The notes beneath the pieces were generated by a model. It was given only the letters and a program-made list of their open reading frames with translations, was not told the origin of the DNA and did not search any database. Shown piece by piece: positions 38,251 to 48,791 of a stretch of 64,000 nt of DNA. The DNA is from Sabellastarte sp. h YS-2021. Its lineage: Eukaryota > Annelida > Polychaeta > Sabellida > Sabellidae. The stretch spans positions 20,932,189 through 20,996,188 of the forward strand of contig OZ024931.1 of assembly GCA_964017235.1 (NCBI GenBank), written 5' to 3'. The translations under genes were made by a program, and so were the position numbers. Each line of letters opens with the position of its first letter. Within the stretch, counting starts at the first letter, position 1.

Positions 38251-39185
38251 TATTTTTTAACTTATTGCTGAATATATTGCGTGGAAACTATTGAAAATAG
38301 CTTTGGAGGTTGAGTACATGATAGAGTACCAGTCTCCAGATTTACTGGCTACAGAGGATTGTTGGTTACAGAAAATCTGCTGATTTTACAGTTATGGACA
38401 GGAAGAAGGCAGTTGTTTCATATAAGCCTATCCCTGCTGAGATGTATTCTAATTCACCCAGTTCTGCCAGCTCCTATGAGTTTTCGCACAACTGTGGAGC
38501 CACCAGTATTGCTTCACCTAAAGCCGGTTAGGTCCTAATACTGGGCAGGTCCACAGGACTGGCTAACAGACCAGCAGTAGCCTTTTAAGGGTCTGAGTGG
38601 CCGTCTCAGACCAACCAGTTAATGCCCGAGGAAATTGGTTACAGAGAAATTCTTATACCAGTCATTAGTCTTAGTGACATGACTGTCTCAACCTACGAGA
38701 CCAGTCAGCCAGCCTACTGTCAGGACCTCCTAGCTGGTCGAAAGTGACTATAGATAAGAAGACTTTCCTAACAAGACTTGTCCAACTACTTGTCAGCCTT
38801 ATCTTATCAGACCCCACACCAGCCAGTTACTGGTCCCGATGAGATGCCGAACTTAACCGAACTGGCATGCAGCCTCCTGCTGTATCCCCTTACCACCAAT
38901 TTTATTGCCTATTTGTATTTTCAAAAAACACACATCAATAATCACATCCTATAAGCCAATCAGATTGCTTGCATACTGTGATGTCATCATCCAACCAAAT
39001 GTGTGCATACTGTGATATAATTACCTTCCAACCATTCAAATGCCCGCATCCTGTAACGTCATTACTCCTTAACCAATCAAATACTTGCATCCTGTGACAT
39101 CATTGCTAAATTAACCGATCAGATCAATATGCAGATGAGATGACACTATCAACCAATCTGATGCCTACATTCTGTGACAATTACG

Positions 39186-39710
39186 AGGAACATTAAAATT
39201 AAATGCCAGTTTGGTAAGTGGACAACAGAGTGTGCAAATGGTTATGCCAGCATCCTTCAAGCTAATTTATGTCAGAAGTATTTTAAAATGCTGTCTCACT
39301 TGGTATCAGTAAATGAAGTCAAGAAGTGGTTGTGTGCATTCTGAACCTTAGGGGTTAACTTTAATAGGATCTCGGCGTCCCCTGCAACTAATGGACAGGT
39401 ATCCTTGTAACTTTAACTTTATTTATGAATTGGAATGTTTTGGACCATTCAACAATCACATGGATATCTGGATCAGCAGACAAAGATGTTACATTGAAGG
39501 AAGTAGTTATTGAATAGGAAACGAGATTGGAAATCCTTAAAAAGGAACATAATGCCACGAAGCCAATGGTTTATATACCTTATCCATGTATGAATAGTCA
39601 CATGTTTGGACTTTTGTGTATGTAAGTGTGTGTATGTCTACAGGCTTCTTGAGGGACACTTTGAAAGGCGTGTGAATGGCCAGGGCCTTTGAAAATATTT
39701 TAATTTATGA
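39186..39710. other. Unassigned sequence
   Basis: No feature recognised. Confidence 0.3.
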
Positions 39711-40068
39711 TCTTTGAAAATCGAGAATTCTAAACTAGAAATGACAAGGTTTGCTGAGATTGATAGGTAATAGCTGCATGAGAAAAGTGATTTTAAGAAA
39801 GCTAAGATAGTAGGATGCGAAAGATTTGATAGATGGGATTAACAAAGCAGTAGAATGCAATAAACAACCTCAACATGGAGTTGAAGTCCTTGAAAATAGA
39901 GAATTTTAAACTTAAAATGGCAAGAATGGCTGGGATGGAAAGGTAATAGCTGCATGAGAAAAGTGATTTGCTGTGAAGAATTCTAAGTAAGCTAAGGTAG
40001 CAGGATGTGATGGGGATTAATGAAGCAGCAGAATGCAATAAACAACCTCAAACATGGAGTTGAATACA
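39711..40068. repeat. 178-bp tandem duplication
   Basis: Unit 1 starts CTTTGAAAATCGAGAATTCT at 39711. Unit 2 starts CTTGAAAATAGAGAATTTTA at 39889. Both contain GGTAATAGCTGCATGAGAAA and AGAATGCAATAAACAACCTC. Indels inside unit 2 show age. Confidence 0.85.
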
Positions 40069-40202
40069 TTGCTTGCCTTGTGGTTAACAGGTTTGATATT
40101 TAATCATAGACTGTCACCTGTGTGAGTCCCACAAGTGGCATTGCTGAGGACCTATCCCAATATGACCCTGGTTGTTGAACGGGATATAAAAAGCCTCTTT
40201 AA
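40069..40202 (+). mobile_element. SINE family 2 fragment
   Basis: It contains GTGAGTCCCACAAGTGGCAT followed by CCCAATATGACCCTGGTTGT and GGGATATAAAA, the tail of family 2. The tRNA-like head is eroded. Confidence 0.6.
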
Positions 40203-40478
40203 AATTCCATTAAAGCCACATTGAGGGCTCTGGGAGGAATACAATGAAGCAACAGACCAGTTAATATTTATCATATTGACTAGGAGACAATTCAGTTAGT
40301 CATAGCCATATCTCATAGGGACAATAAGATAGCTCTTGCATTGCCTTTGCGAAGAATGGATATAAAGCTTAAATTGAATGCAGATAAATTTCCTGTTTCT
40401 GCTACCAGACTTCTATCTCTGGTCCTGCCATTGGTTAGGGTTGACAATGCTGCTTTGTTATCACAATATAGTTACAAT

Positions 40479-41180
40479 TTATGTATGGTCCACTGGTTCC
40501 CCAGAGCCTTGGGATAATCTCGAGATATGCAATGGAGTAATGTCATAATCTTGTGGAATTGAAAGCTTGTATTTTTCATTGTTCCACCTGCCATCCTTTC
40601 CTGTGATGCAGACATCAAGTTCTGTCAGTGCCTTTACTGACCTGTGGTTAAAGAAGATAGTGCCATCGAAGGGCTTCAGAAACCTAAGGCAGTAGTTCAG
40701 ATACTGAAAGAATTCTAAGGTCAAGGTTCTGTTTTTGTCCTTACCCATATTTCTCAACACCTGTAACATTAAATTTAAGAAAAACATGATGCCTTCACGT
40801 AATGTGAAAGGTATGATGCTAGGAGGGATTGCAGCTCTCTTCTTGTTCAGGATTATTATCATGCCACAGGTTACAGGGGTTAAAATTTGGTCTTAGTTTT
40901 TCATCAGGGACTTACAGTTTAAAGGAATCTGAGTCAACCACAAATCCCAGACAGTTAACTTTGGTTACTTGATTTACCAATTTTACCAAATCATAATTGT
41001 TTAACTAGAGCCTGAAGCTGGTCAAAACTGCATGAAGCTCAGGAGTACAATGCCAATAAGATCATTGATATAGTTGATGATGTCAAAAGTGGTATTGATT
41101 CGATGTGTGAGGTATATCATCACTAAGATGCTCAAACTACATGCTACTGTGATGATTGCCAAATGGTCCAGGCAGTTCCA
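40479..41180 (-). pseudogene. Decayed DIRS/Ngaro-type RT-RNase H fragment
   Basis: The minus strand of about 41100-40900 reads FDIINYINDLIG and VTKVNCLGFVVDSDSF, matching YIDD and VTCLGVLIDT of the Ngaro-like element at 48-55 kb, with the first catalytic Asp of YIDD changed to Asn. After a break, 40862-40479 is open (127 codons) and reads FFLNLMLQVLR, YLNYCLRFLKPFDG, and ELDVCITGKDGRWN, the connection and first RNase H Asp motif. No flanking split repeats were found. It is clearly older than, and a different lineage from, the 48-55 kb copy. Confidence 0.75.
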
Positions 41181-41545
41181 CTCAAGACATAAGCCTAAAA
41201 AATGCTATGTAAAGGATACATTTTCCCATGCCGAAAGACCATGATATTTAACTTGTGAATAAGACAAGGCCTACTCCATTTATCAGTCTTTAGTTTACCC
41301 TTTCCATTTTATTTTACTTTTAGTTCTATTTTACCCATCAGTTTATCTTCATAGTGAATCTCATGCACAGTATGAGTTAAATGCCATTTGCAGAATTCTT
41401 TTGTTCATAAGGTAGTCTTTTTCGAACACTTAGAAAACTTTAGATCTTAAAATAACTCTAACAACACTAAGATTTGGTATTGTTTCTATAGATATACAGC
41501 ACTGCAATATGTATATAAATAGCATTGCACTTTAGTGTCCATGTT

Positions 41546-43154
41546 GGAGCCCAACTTAGGAGTCAGCCCATCTTAAGATGGGCTATAGCCCAACTTAGGA
41601 TCCTAAGATGGGTAGCCCATCTTAAGATGGGCTAGAACATATAACCCAACTTAAGACAACAAAATTCAAGAATCATTTTATGCAAAATATAATATAAACT
41701 ATTTACAAGGAAATTATTTTTCTTGAAAAAGATGACATTAACATAAATAAACTTAACTGACCCTTGTACAGAAGTACTTTGTACTCCTTGTCTATTTTAT
41801 ATAAATATGTTCAATTTATCTAACCTCAACAAAAAGTGTTTAATTTTAGAAACTACATTGAATTGTGTTTCCGGAGCCTGGAGTAGCAATAAATTATTCC
41901 TTTGATTTTGATTTAATTGTTTTTCATTGGAATGATTTCTTAATTGGATTTGTGCCTATTGTTTCAACATTCTGTTGCTGTTGATTTGTTTCACTTGGGG
42001 TGGGTAAAGTACACAATAATACCCCAAATCATAAAATGAAACAAATCAACATCAAAGTAATCTCTAAATATAATGAGGCTTAATTCTATCACCTCTATTA
42101 GGGGGAAAGCCAAATATAGTGGGCAATATTATGGGTGAGCCTGATTATATATTTTAAGTTTAAGAAAGAATTATAATGGAAAATAATTATATGGAAAATG
42201 TAATTAAATCCAACAAGTTAATGTGAATTTAGTCAAACAACACATTGATGCATAGAATTTACAAAAATTGATAAAATACACATTGCATATAAAAATGATG
42301 TTTTCTAGTAGGTTATATGAATAAATGTCCATTTAACAACTTAACATTGAACAATCAAAATTATCAAAAGGTAAAAAGATGTAAAAATATGAAAGATTAA
42401 AGTATCACCCACAAAACACCTTAAAAGAGTCTTACAACAATGCCTAATTTATCCTGTTAGCTAGTCACTCAACCAGAGGTGAAAGAAATCAATTTCTAAA
42501 GAACAAAAGGTAAATCTAAGACTAATCCAATTTCCAAGTCACACACATAGTCAAGCAAAAAATCAACTTAAAAGGAATTTAGTAACAATAGATATATCAC
42601 AATCAAATCCAGTTGCCTAATCACTCCCCACAAGTGAAACAAATCAAGTTGCAAGCAGTGGTTAAACAATAGACACATTATGACCTAATGATCCTCCCAT
42701 TATCAAATTATCTGAGACAAAGTCTTGTAACAATAAGGGAATTAAAATTAATCCTATCAGTGCAAAATCAGGTAAAAACAGTCGTCACATTTAAGTAGAA
42801 AATAAGTAAATAATATCATTTCAATTTCACAAATAAAACTACATGTGTAAAATATAAGTTGGGTTAACAATTGTTACCAAATCTTCAGATAAGACCAGCC
42901 CCACAAATCTTACAAACATATACTGTGTAATTGAAATTTCAGTGTTTAAGTAAACTAGTACCACTATATTCAATTTTATGATTAAAACCACCAATGGAGC
43001 ATGGCATAACAAATTATTATTCACATGGCTGGTTAATATCAAATTTTAACTTTAAAATCATTCCTAAGCTTACTTATCCTAGGCTACCCAACTTAGGATC
43101 CTAAGTTGGGCTATAGAACATCTTAAGATGGGCTGACTCCTAAGTTGAGCACCC
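41546..43154. mobile_element. Inverted-arm element with CCCATCTTAAGATGGG palindromes
   Basis: The left arm (41546-41663) and complement of the right arm (43077-43154) both read CCCATCTTAAGATG, then CTATAGCCCAACTTAGGATC and CTAAG, preceded by CAACTTAGGAGTCAG. Perfect 18-nt palindromes GCCCATCTTAAGATGGGC lie at 41566-41583 and 41615-41632, and a 24-nt palindrome at 43087-43110. The 1.4-kb core shares AACAAATCAACATCAAAGTA and TCAAGTTGCAAGCAGTGGTT with other inverted-arm elements of the window. No transposase-like frame. Short minus-strand frames (42839-43305) are not recognised. Confidence 0.75.
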
Positions 43155-43567
43155 ACATACATATAATTTGTTCGTTGATTATTGAAGTAAAGCCTGATAG
43201 CCACAAATAAAGACACAGGCTATCACAGCTAAATTTGCTTCTATTGTGGCCCCCTTGGATAAAATTTGTGGCCATGTTTGTTAAATTAATCCAAAGCATT
43301 ATCACACCCCCTTTTGTGACATGAACGTAATGCAGTCATTTAAGTGAGATAGTTGTTGAAAACTCTCATCAACTTCTTTCTGGATGATCTGGAATTCATC
43401 AGTCATTCATCCCTATGTAGGTTCCATAATTGGTTCCTTCTGGAAGCCGACACCTGATCGGGAAAGTGAATGAGACCTGAGAAGGATGGGCTTCCAGTTA
43501 CTCCTTTAACTGTTCAATCCTCTGCTCTATGGCTAAATGTCCAGACAATACAGCCTGCAAAACACTT
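43155..43567. other. Unassigned sequence
   Basis: Text leads into the first 136-bp unit. No gene or element end recognised. Confidence 0.3.
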
Positions 43568-43975
43568 GTCATGATCTCTGCTTCCATTGATTTGAGAGGC
43601 AACTCTGGCAGAGTTGGTTTATAGAAGTTTATTTCACGAGTGTTTATTTATTGATCAGAGTCTTGAACATCCATAAATTGTCATTGTGCCCCTATGGACA
43701 GGTGTCATGATCTCTGCTTCCATTGATTTGAGAGGCAACTCTAGCAGAGTTGGTTTATAGAAGTTTATTTCACGAGTGTTTATTTATTGATCAGAGTCTT
43801 GAACATCCATAAATTGTCATTGTGCCCCTATGGACAGGTGTCATGATCTCTGCTTCCATTGATTTGAGAGGCAACTCTAGCAGAGTTGGTTTATAGAAGT
43901 TTATTTCACGAGTGTTTATTTATTGATCAGAGTCTTTAACATCCATAAATTGTCATTGTGCCCCTGTGGAAAATA
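43568..43975. repeat. 136-bp tandem repeat, three nearly identical units
   Basis: Units start GTCATGATCTCTGCTTCCAT at 43568, 43704 and 43840 and differ by only a few substitutions (for example CTCTGGCAG/CTCTAGCAG). Each contains GATCAGAGTCTT(G/T)AACATCC. The array ends about 15 bases before the LINE 3' end, so the LINE may have inserted at its edge. Confidence 0.9.
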
Positions 43976-43989
43976 TACTCTATACACTA

Positions 43990-44200
43990 TACGTCTATTA
44001 GAATAGAATAGAAACATTTATATAGTGCAAAATTGATGTAACATCCTCCAATGTGCTTGAGGTCAAAAAGGGAAAGTCCAGGGACGTATCAGGTTGAGAT
44101 CCAAAATTAGCGCCCGCCAGGGAGATGTACTATGGTGGAGGATATGTTAGTCTAAACAAATAGGTCTTTAGCTAGCTACGGAAACCTGTTATTGTTTGTT
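43990..44200 (-). other. LINE 3' UTR and tail
   Basis: The minus strand passes from the ORF2 end to TTTTGCACTATATAAATG and then TTCTATTCTATTCTAATAG, a short repeated tail where reverse transcription is presumed to have started. Confidence 0.6.
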
Positions 44201-44386
44201 GTGATCATACTGATTGTGGGAGTCTGTTCCATTCTGTGGGGGAAGCCATTGCAAGACCACGCCTACCAATGGCCTTTTTGTGAGAGACTGAGGAAAGAGA
44301 AAGACGATTTCCACACGTTAAACAACTGGTTTTGATCAAGGATGATAGGTATATGGGTTGAGAGAATTTGATAGCCTTGAAATTAA

Positions 44387-45776
44387 TTAGATTGTACTCA
44401 AGATGCGGTATGTGATAGGCAGCCAGTGTAGTTGCTGAAGAAAGGGAGTGACATGGCTAGTTCTATCAAGTCTAAAAACAATTCTGCAAAGGGCATTTTG
44501 AATCTTTTGGAGTTTAGCTACATTGTATTTACTTACGCCATAAAGTAGGGAATTGCAGTATTCAAGTCGACTGCTGACCACTGAGTTTGCAAGCAAAGCT
44601 GCAGTATCCACACTGAGGAATTTACGGATGCGTCTTAGGTCCTTAAGGTGGTAGTAAGAGGTGTGACACATCTTGGTTATGTGGCTAGTAAAGGTGTTTC
44701 CGGAGTCAAAAGTAACACCTAGGTTCTTGACTGTATCGGTAGGGGAGATAGAATTTTCAAGAAGTTGAGTAGGGAATTTGTTGATGAGGGACTCTCTGGC
44801 TTGTCTATCACCAATGATGATAAATTCAGTTTTCTCGGGGTTGAGTTTAAGTTTCACACCAGCCATTCAGTTTTGGACACATGTGAGACACTCAGTAAGC
44901 TCAGCAAAACTGGAATCAAAGTTCCTATGGTCCAATGCTAGATATATTTGGGTATCATCGGCATATAGATGCTGGGTGACATTGAAATTGGAAATGATAT
45001 TACTGAGAGGGGTAGTGTAGAGGGTAAAAATAAGGGGGCCCAGGACAGAGCCCTGGGGCACACCATATGGGAGTGAAAAAGCACCTGAAAAGCTATTACC
45101 TAGTTTAACCTTCTGTTTGTGGTTTGAAAGATAGAATTTGATCCACCTCAACACAGTGCCATCAACCCCAAACCAATCCCTGAGGGAATTAAAAAGAATG
45201 TCATGGTCGATAGTGTCGAATGCCGCTGAGAGGTCCAGCAAAGTGAGTGCAACAGCCTTACCAGAGTCCATCGAAGCAGCAATGTCATTCTGGATTTTCA
45301 GGAGTGCTGATTCTGTGGAATGGAGTCTCCTGTAGGCGGATTGGTTGACATTGGAGAGCCCCTCACTATCGATATAATTATTTAACTGTTTAGCCACAAC
45401 TTTTTCAATCAGTTTGGATATAAAACTGAGGTTGGATAAAGGTCTGTAATTTTTGAGGAGATTTCATATGGAGGAGGATGACATATGCGGCTTTGAAACA
45501 GTTTGGGAAGCTCCCTTCTCTGAGTGAGTAGTTTATAATATTGGTTATTGGAGTGACCAAAATATCCGCACACTCTTTGACTAGTGCGGTTGGTATTGGG
45601 TCCAGGTCGCCTGATTTGGTGGTGGATGATTTTAGGATTTTGAGGATGTCGCTCTCAGATACAGGCTCAAAAGAGGACAGGACGGTGATGTTACTATTTG
45701 GTCTTGTGAGGTAAACAGGCACTGATGACTTTAGTGCAACTCTGATTTTCGCAATTTTGTCACTAAAAATGACCAA
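44387..45776 (-). pseudogene. LINE ORF2: reverse transcriptase domain
   Basis: Pieces in order: 45776-45405 (fingers: LKSSTTKSGDLDPIPTALV and ITNIINYSLREGSFP), 45397-44867 (palm: NQSAYRRLHSTESALL, LLDLSAAFDTIDHDIL, GVPQGSVLGP, YADDTQIYL) and 44866-44387 (KLKLNPEKTEF, NLGVTFDS, LQKIQNALCRIVF, LQQLHWLPITYR). A frameshift separates the first two, and a TGA replaces a probable Trp between the last two (44867-44869). The catalytic Asp pair in YADD and the Asp in DLSAAFD are retained. The C-terminal tail continues in another frame to about 44200 (AIGRRGLAMASPTEWNRLP). Confidence 0.9.
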
Positions 45777-45785
45777 AAGTGTTAG

Positions 45786-47047
45786 CTAAGTCGATAAGAC
45801 TAATATGATCAGGTAGGATGATAGTTGAGGATTTGTGCAAAGTTTTCTTGAAAGTCTTCCACAGAGCCTTGGGGTACCATTATTTTCAGCAATAACTGTA
45901 GAATAGTGCCTGCGTCTTGACTGTTCCAGTAGGAAATTGTAGCGATTAACAGCAGCTCGATATCTACTCCGGTTGACTGCAGAATTGTTACTGCGCCATA
46001 CTCGCTCACACTTGCGCTTCAGATGCTTTGCTGAGAGGATGTCCGAATTCACAAAGCCTTTGTCATGGTGCGATGGAGCCATTTTCCTCTTGATTGGGGC
46101 ATGCTTGTCTAGAATGTTGCGCAAGGTGTTGGAATATTGGTGACTGAGTAAACTGGTTGTTGTGTGAGGATGTTTGATTAGATCAGAATTCAGGATGTCC
46201 AATCTGAAGTCAGTGATGTTTATCTTGTGAATTTTCCGAGTATTAACTTGCCTAAATTTGCAAGGAGCCTTGATAGGTATATTGACTGAGAAAGTGATTG
46301 CAAGATGGTCAGACAGCCCAGCTGTAACCATGGCGCAAACCGCCTTTGAGAAGGTGTCCCTCACACATACGACATCTAATATATGGCCGTGAATGTGCGT
46401 TGGGGAATCAATAATTTGGGTGAAATTGTATTGACAGAGGGAGTCATTGAATTTCTGCGACCAACCATCCTGTTTATCCAGGTGTAGATTTAAATCACCC
46501 AATATTATATTTTCACAACATGATAAAGCAGCACCTTCGACAAAGGAACTGAAATCCTCAATGAAATTGGCTTTAGAAACATTGGGGGCATATATACAGT
46601 ATGAAAAACAATGTCCTGGGCATTGCCCGTGGATAGGTGAACAGATATGGACTCTAAGGTATTGAAACACGGTTGAGGTAGGACCTTAAAATCAATGTCA
46701 TCATGGATGAAGAACCCGACGCCACCACCTCTCCCCTCCAGGCGTGGAACATGAGTACATTTGTAACCAAGAGGAGTGACACTTGCTATAAAGCTGTCTG
46801 TGTCATCTGGTCGAAGCTAGGTCTCAGTGACCGCAATAATGTCAGACTTGTTGCTATTAAGGAAGTCTGCAAGAGCAACAGACTTGTTTCTGATGGATCT
46901 GATGTTTATCAGACTCCCGGTTAAAAGGCCAGTGTTAGGGCTAGGATTAATACTGACATCCCCTGAGAGGATCAACAAAAGGGACACCCATGGGCTAACA
47001 TGTTTGTAAGAATGTGTTACCCTACGAATATGTCCTTGTATAGCCAA
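45786..47047 (-). pseudogene. LINE ORF2: leader and AP endonuclease domain
   Basis: 47047-46817 encodes a hydrophobic leader (VSPWVSLLLILSGDV), then NIRSIRNK and DIIAVTET, the opening of an exonuclease/endonuclease/phosphatase-fold domain. A TAG just after VTET (46814-46816, probably a former Trp codon) interrupts it. The frame then continues as LRPDDTDSFIASVTPLGYK and RLEGRGGGVGFFI. Near 46600-46670 the frame shifts, and 46670-45786 gives GDLNLHLD and SDHLAITFS, the catalytic Asn/Asp and His regions. Key active-site residues are present, so the lesions are probably not ancient. Confidence 0.85.
46937..46963 (-). other. 2A-like relic in LINE ORF2 leader
   Basis: The peptide GDVSINPSP sits right after a leucine-rich stretch. 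The ribosome-skipping 2A consensus is D-V/I-E-x-N-P-G-P, and such motifs are known at the N terminus of some CR1-like LINE ORFs. Here Glu is replaced by Ser and the Gly before the last Pro by Ser, so skipping is not expected from this copy. Confidence 0.6.
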
Positions 47048-47100
47048 AAAGGCATAGTTGATCCTGTGAAAGATTGGTGCAAGATTAGTATGGACAAGTT

Positions 47101-48196
47101 ATGAAATTGTTAGGTTGAAATTTTACAGAGAATATCAAAACAATTTGTATGATTTGTTTGATGTTATTAGGTTGTTTAAAATTATTAGGTTGAATTACTA
47201 CAGTATGTAAGAATGTTAAAACAGTATGTGAAATCCGCGGGAAATGTCCGGTGAGCGGTAATACCTGAAAGAGCCACTATTTACAATTCTGACAAGTTCA
47301 AAGAGGTAGTATGTGCAGACAATGAATATTTCTAAAATAAAATTGTATAAAATGGCAATAAAACAGATACAGACCAGCAAGCTGTTTAAAATCGAGAATA
47401 TTTAACTACCGGTCCGTTGTTGTAAATCAGTGGGAGATTCAGATTCAGTAGGTACATATCTTTGGTATGTTATTTATGTCAATCAGATACCGGGAACCAC
47501 TACCATTATGGGACATACAATATCCCACGCTGGGACCTCAAGCAAATAGAATTTTGTCCAAGGGTAAATAAAATAGGTTCGACAGTACCTTAAACCCAAT
47601 TGTATGGACGCAAAATCAAGCCTGGGCTTGTCTATGAGCAAAACAACTTGGTCAGTAGCAGAACACTATCTGAATATCTCATTCTGACAGTACTTTTAAT
47701 CTAAACTGAAGTTTATGCAAGCACAAAGACCCTTGTGTAAATGTCCAGTTAAAAGAAGCTGTAAGTTCAAATAATTAAATGAGGCGTCTGTCCTCTGGCC
47801 TCTTTTACTATCAAATTAATTATCAATGTTTTCAGGGGTTATTGTGGGGAAACTTTCTGGAAGAGTTCAAAGGTCATCCAAGACAAATATGACAACCAGG
47901 ACAAGAAGAGTCTTTACATGGGTCTGCAATGAGATGGTTTCTACAACAAACCTAGTTTGGACTATTTCTTACTGGCATACAGTCATTGAAGTTACTTCTC
48001 CCTGCCATAAATTGGAATAACTGAAGAACAAATTGTAAGATAACCTAAGTTAATTTTGACAGGAATTTGCTTTGGCACAAGTGAACCTTTAAACAAAACT
48101 TTGCACAAAAACTTGACATCTAATTCACTTTTATGGCTAATTTAGATTGCAGTGAATCCATATATTGGGATGAATGGATAATTTCATTTGGGCCAT
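47101..48196. other. Unassigned AT-rich sequence between LINE and Ngaro-like element
   Basis: May include 5' UTR of the LINE. No other feature was recognised. The last bases before 48197 (CATTTGGGCCAT) are the left flank of the retrotransposon. Confidence 0.35.
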
Positions 48197-48731
48197 CAGT
48201 CCCCAATCCCCAAGACAGACAAACACATGCGGGTACCATTTTTATTATATATATATATATGAGTAAATACAATACTAATACTAATACTATTTACAAATCT
48301 ACTAAAATAATGTATATAAAAGTTCTTGTTGTAAGTATGATGCAATAATAAAAGATTAAATACTGATAAGGCTGCACAAGGGGTTTACTGTGATGAAGCA
48401 GCCCATATATAATGAGACTTTACATTGATCTATGATGAGGTTTGACAAGCAAACCCAAACACTGACATTGACCTACTGACCTCTGGGTTGACCTTGAACC
48501 CCAGCAGAAGGGGAGACTTAGGATTTTACTGGACAAGGAAGTATTTAATCCAAAAATGGTGCATAGCCAATTTTGACTAAGGTCACGAAGGTCAAACCGA
48601 AGTCCCCCTACACTGCTGAGGAGGAAGGAACCCCCAGAGTTTACATTAAAATAACTAATATTTGTAAAGAATTTGTAAATCTTTGTAAAAACTTGGCAAA
48701 ATGTGACACAATATAACATAAGAATGACCCT
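48197..48731 (-). repeat. Ngaro-like split repeat B2
   Basis: A 535-bp terminal copy, identical to B1 except for two extra bases in a TA run near 48245-48260. Its last base (48197) is the 3' end of the element. Confidence 0.92.
48241..48246 (-). terminator. Candidate poly(A) signal in B2
   Basis: The minus strand reads AATAAA about 45 nt before the element's 3' end, a plausible distance if the RNA ends near the element terminus. The same hexamer is in B1 (49091-49096). Confidence 0.5.
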
Positions 48732-48791
48732 ATTCTCATACAAACGTGACCTTGACCCAGCAAAGGTCAACCTACAGGGAGGGAGGGTGGG
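48732..48791 (-). other. Linker between A2 and B2
   Basis: About 59 bp unique to the right terminus, containing TCAAGGTCA (complement of 48747-48755) and a further AAGGTCA (48763-48769). It is not present beside A1 or B1. Confidence 0.7.

Larger units (their letters stand above)
36880..39185. mobile_element. Large inverted-arm element with CCAAT/CRE-like repeat arms
   Basis: The left arm (36880-37582) and right arm (38945-39185) are inverted copies in the same order, both ending inward with CAGTATGCAAGCAATSTGATTGG. Each arm is a degenerate array of GATTGGTT, GATGACGTCA, CAGGATGCAAGCATTTGA units. The left arm contains a perfect TGACGTCA (37460-37467) and an octamer ATTTGCAT (37312-37319). A CR1/L2-like LINE tail (36985-37270) interrupts the left arm. 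The 1.36-kb middle holds further dispersed sequence (for example 37925-38250, starting ATCCCCGGATGAAAGTCGGG). No transposase found. Confidence 0.7.
43990..47100 (-). mobile_element. Nearly full-length, dead CR1/L2-like LINE
   Basis: On the minus strand the order is: N-terminal leader and 2A-like motif, AP endonuclease, reverse transcriptase, C-terminal thumb, short 3' UTR ending in an ATTCT-like tail near 43995. RT motifs such as DLSAAFDTIDHDIL, GVPQGSVLGP and YADDTQIYL place it in the CR1/L2/Jockey group. At least two in-frame stops and several frameshifts kill it. There is no separate ORF1. The 5' end is uncertain (about 47.1 kb), because upstream DNA carries no marker. Direct flanking repeats were not identified. 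Confidence 0.85.

Noticed and set aside
36880..39185. CRISPR-like or bacterial repeat array
   Set aside because: Units are degenerate, variable in length, inverted between arms, and the surrounding DNA is clearly eukaryotic.
44778..47009. Plus-strand frames over the LINE (for example 44778-45020, 46703-46924)
   Set aside because: Antisense shadows of the endonuclease/RT reading frame on the minus strand.
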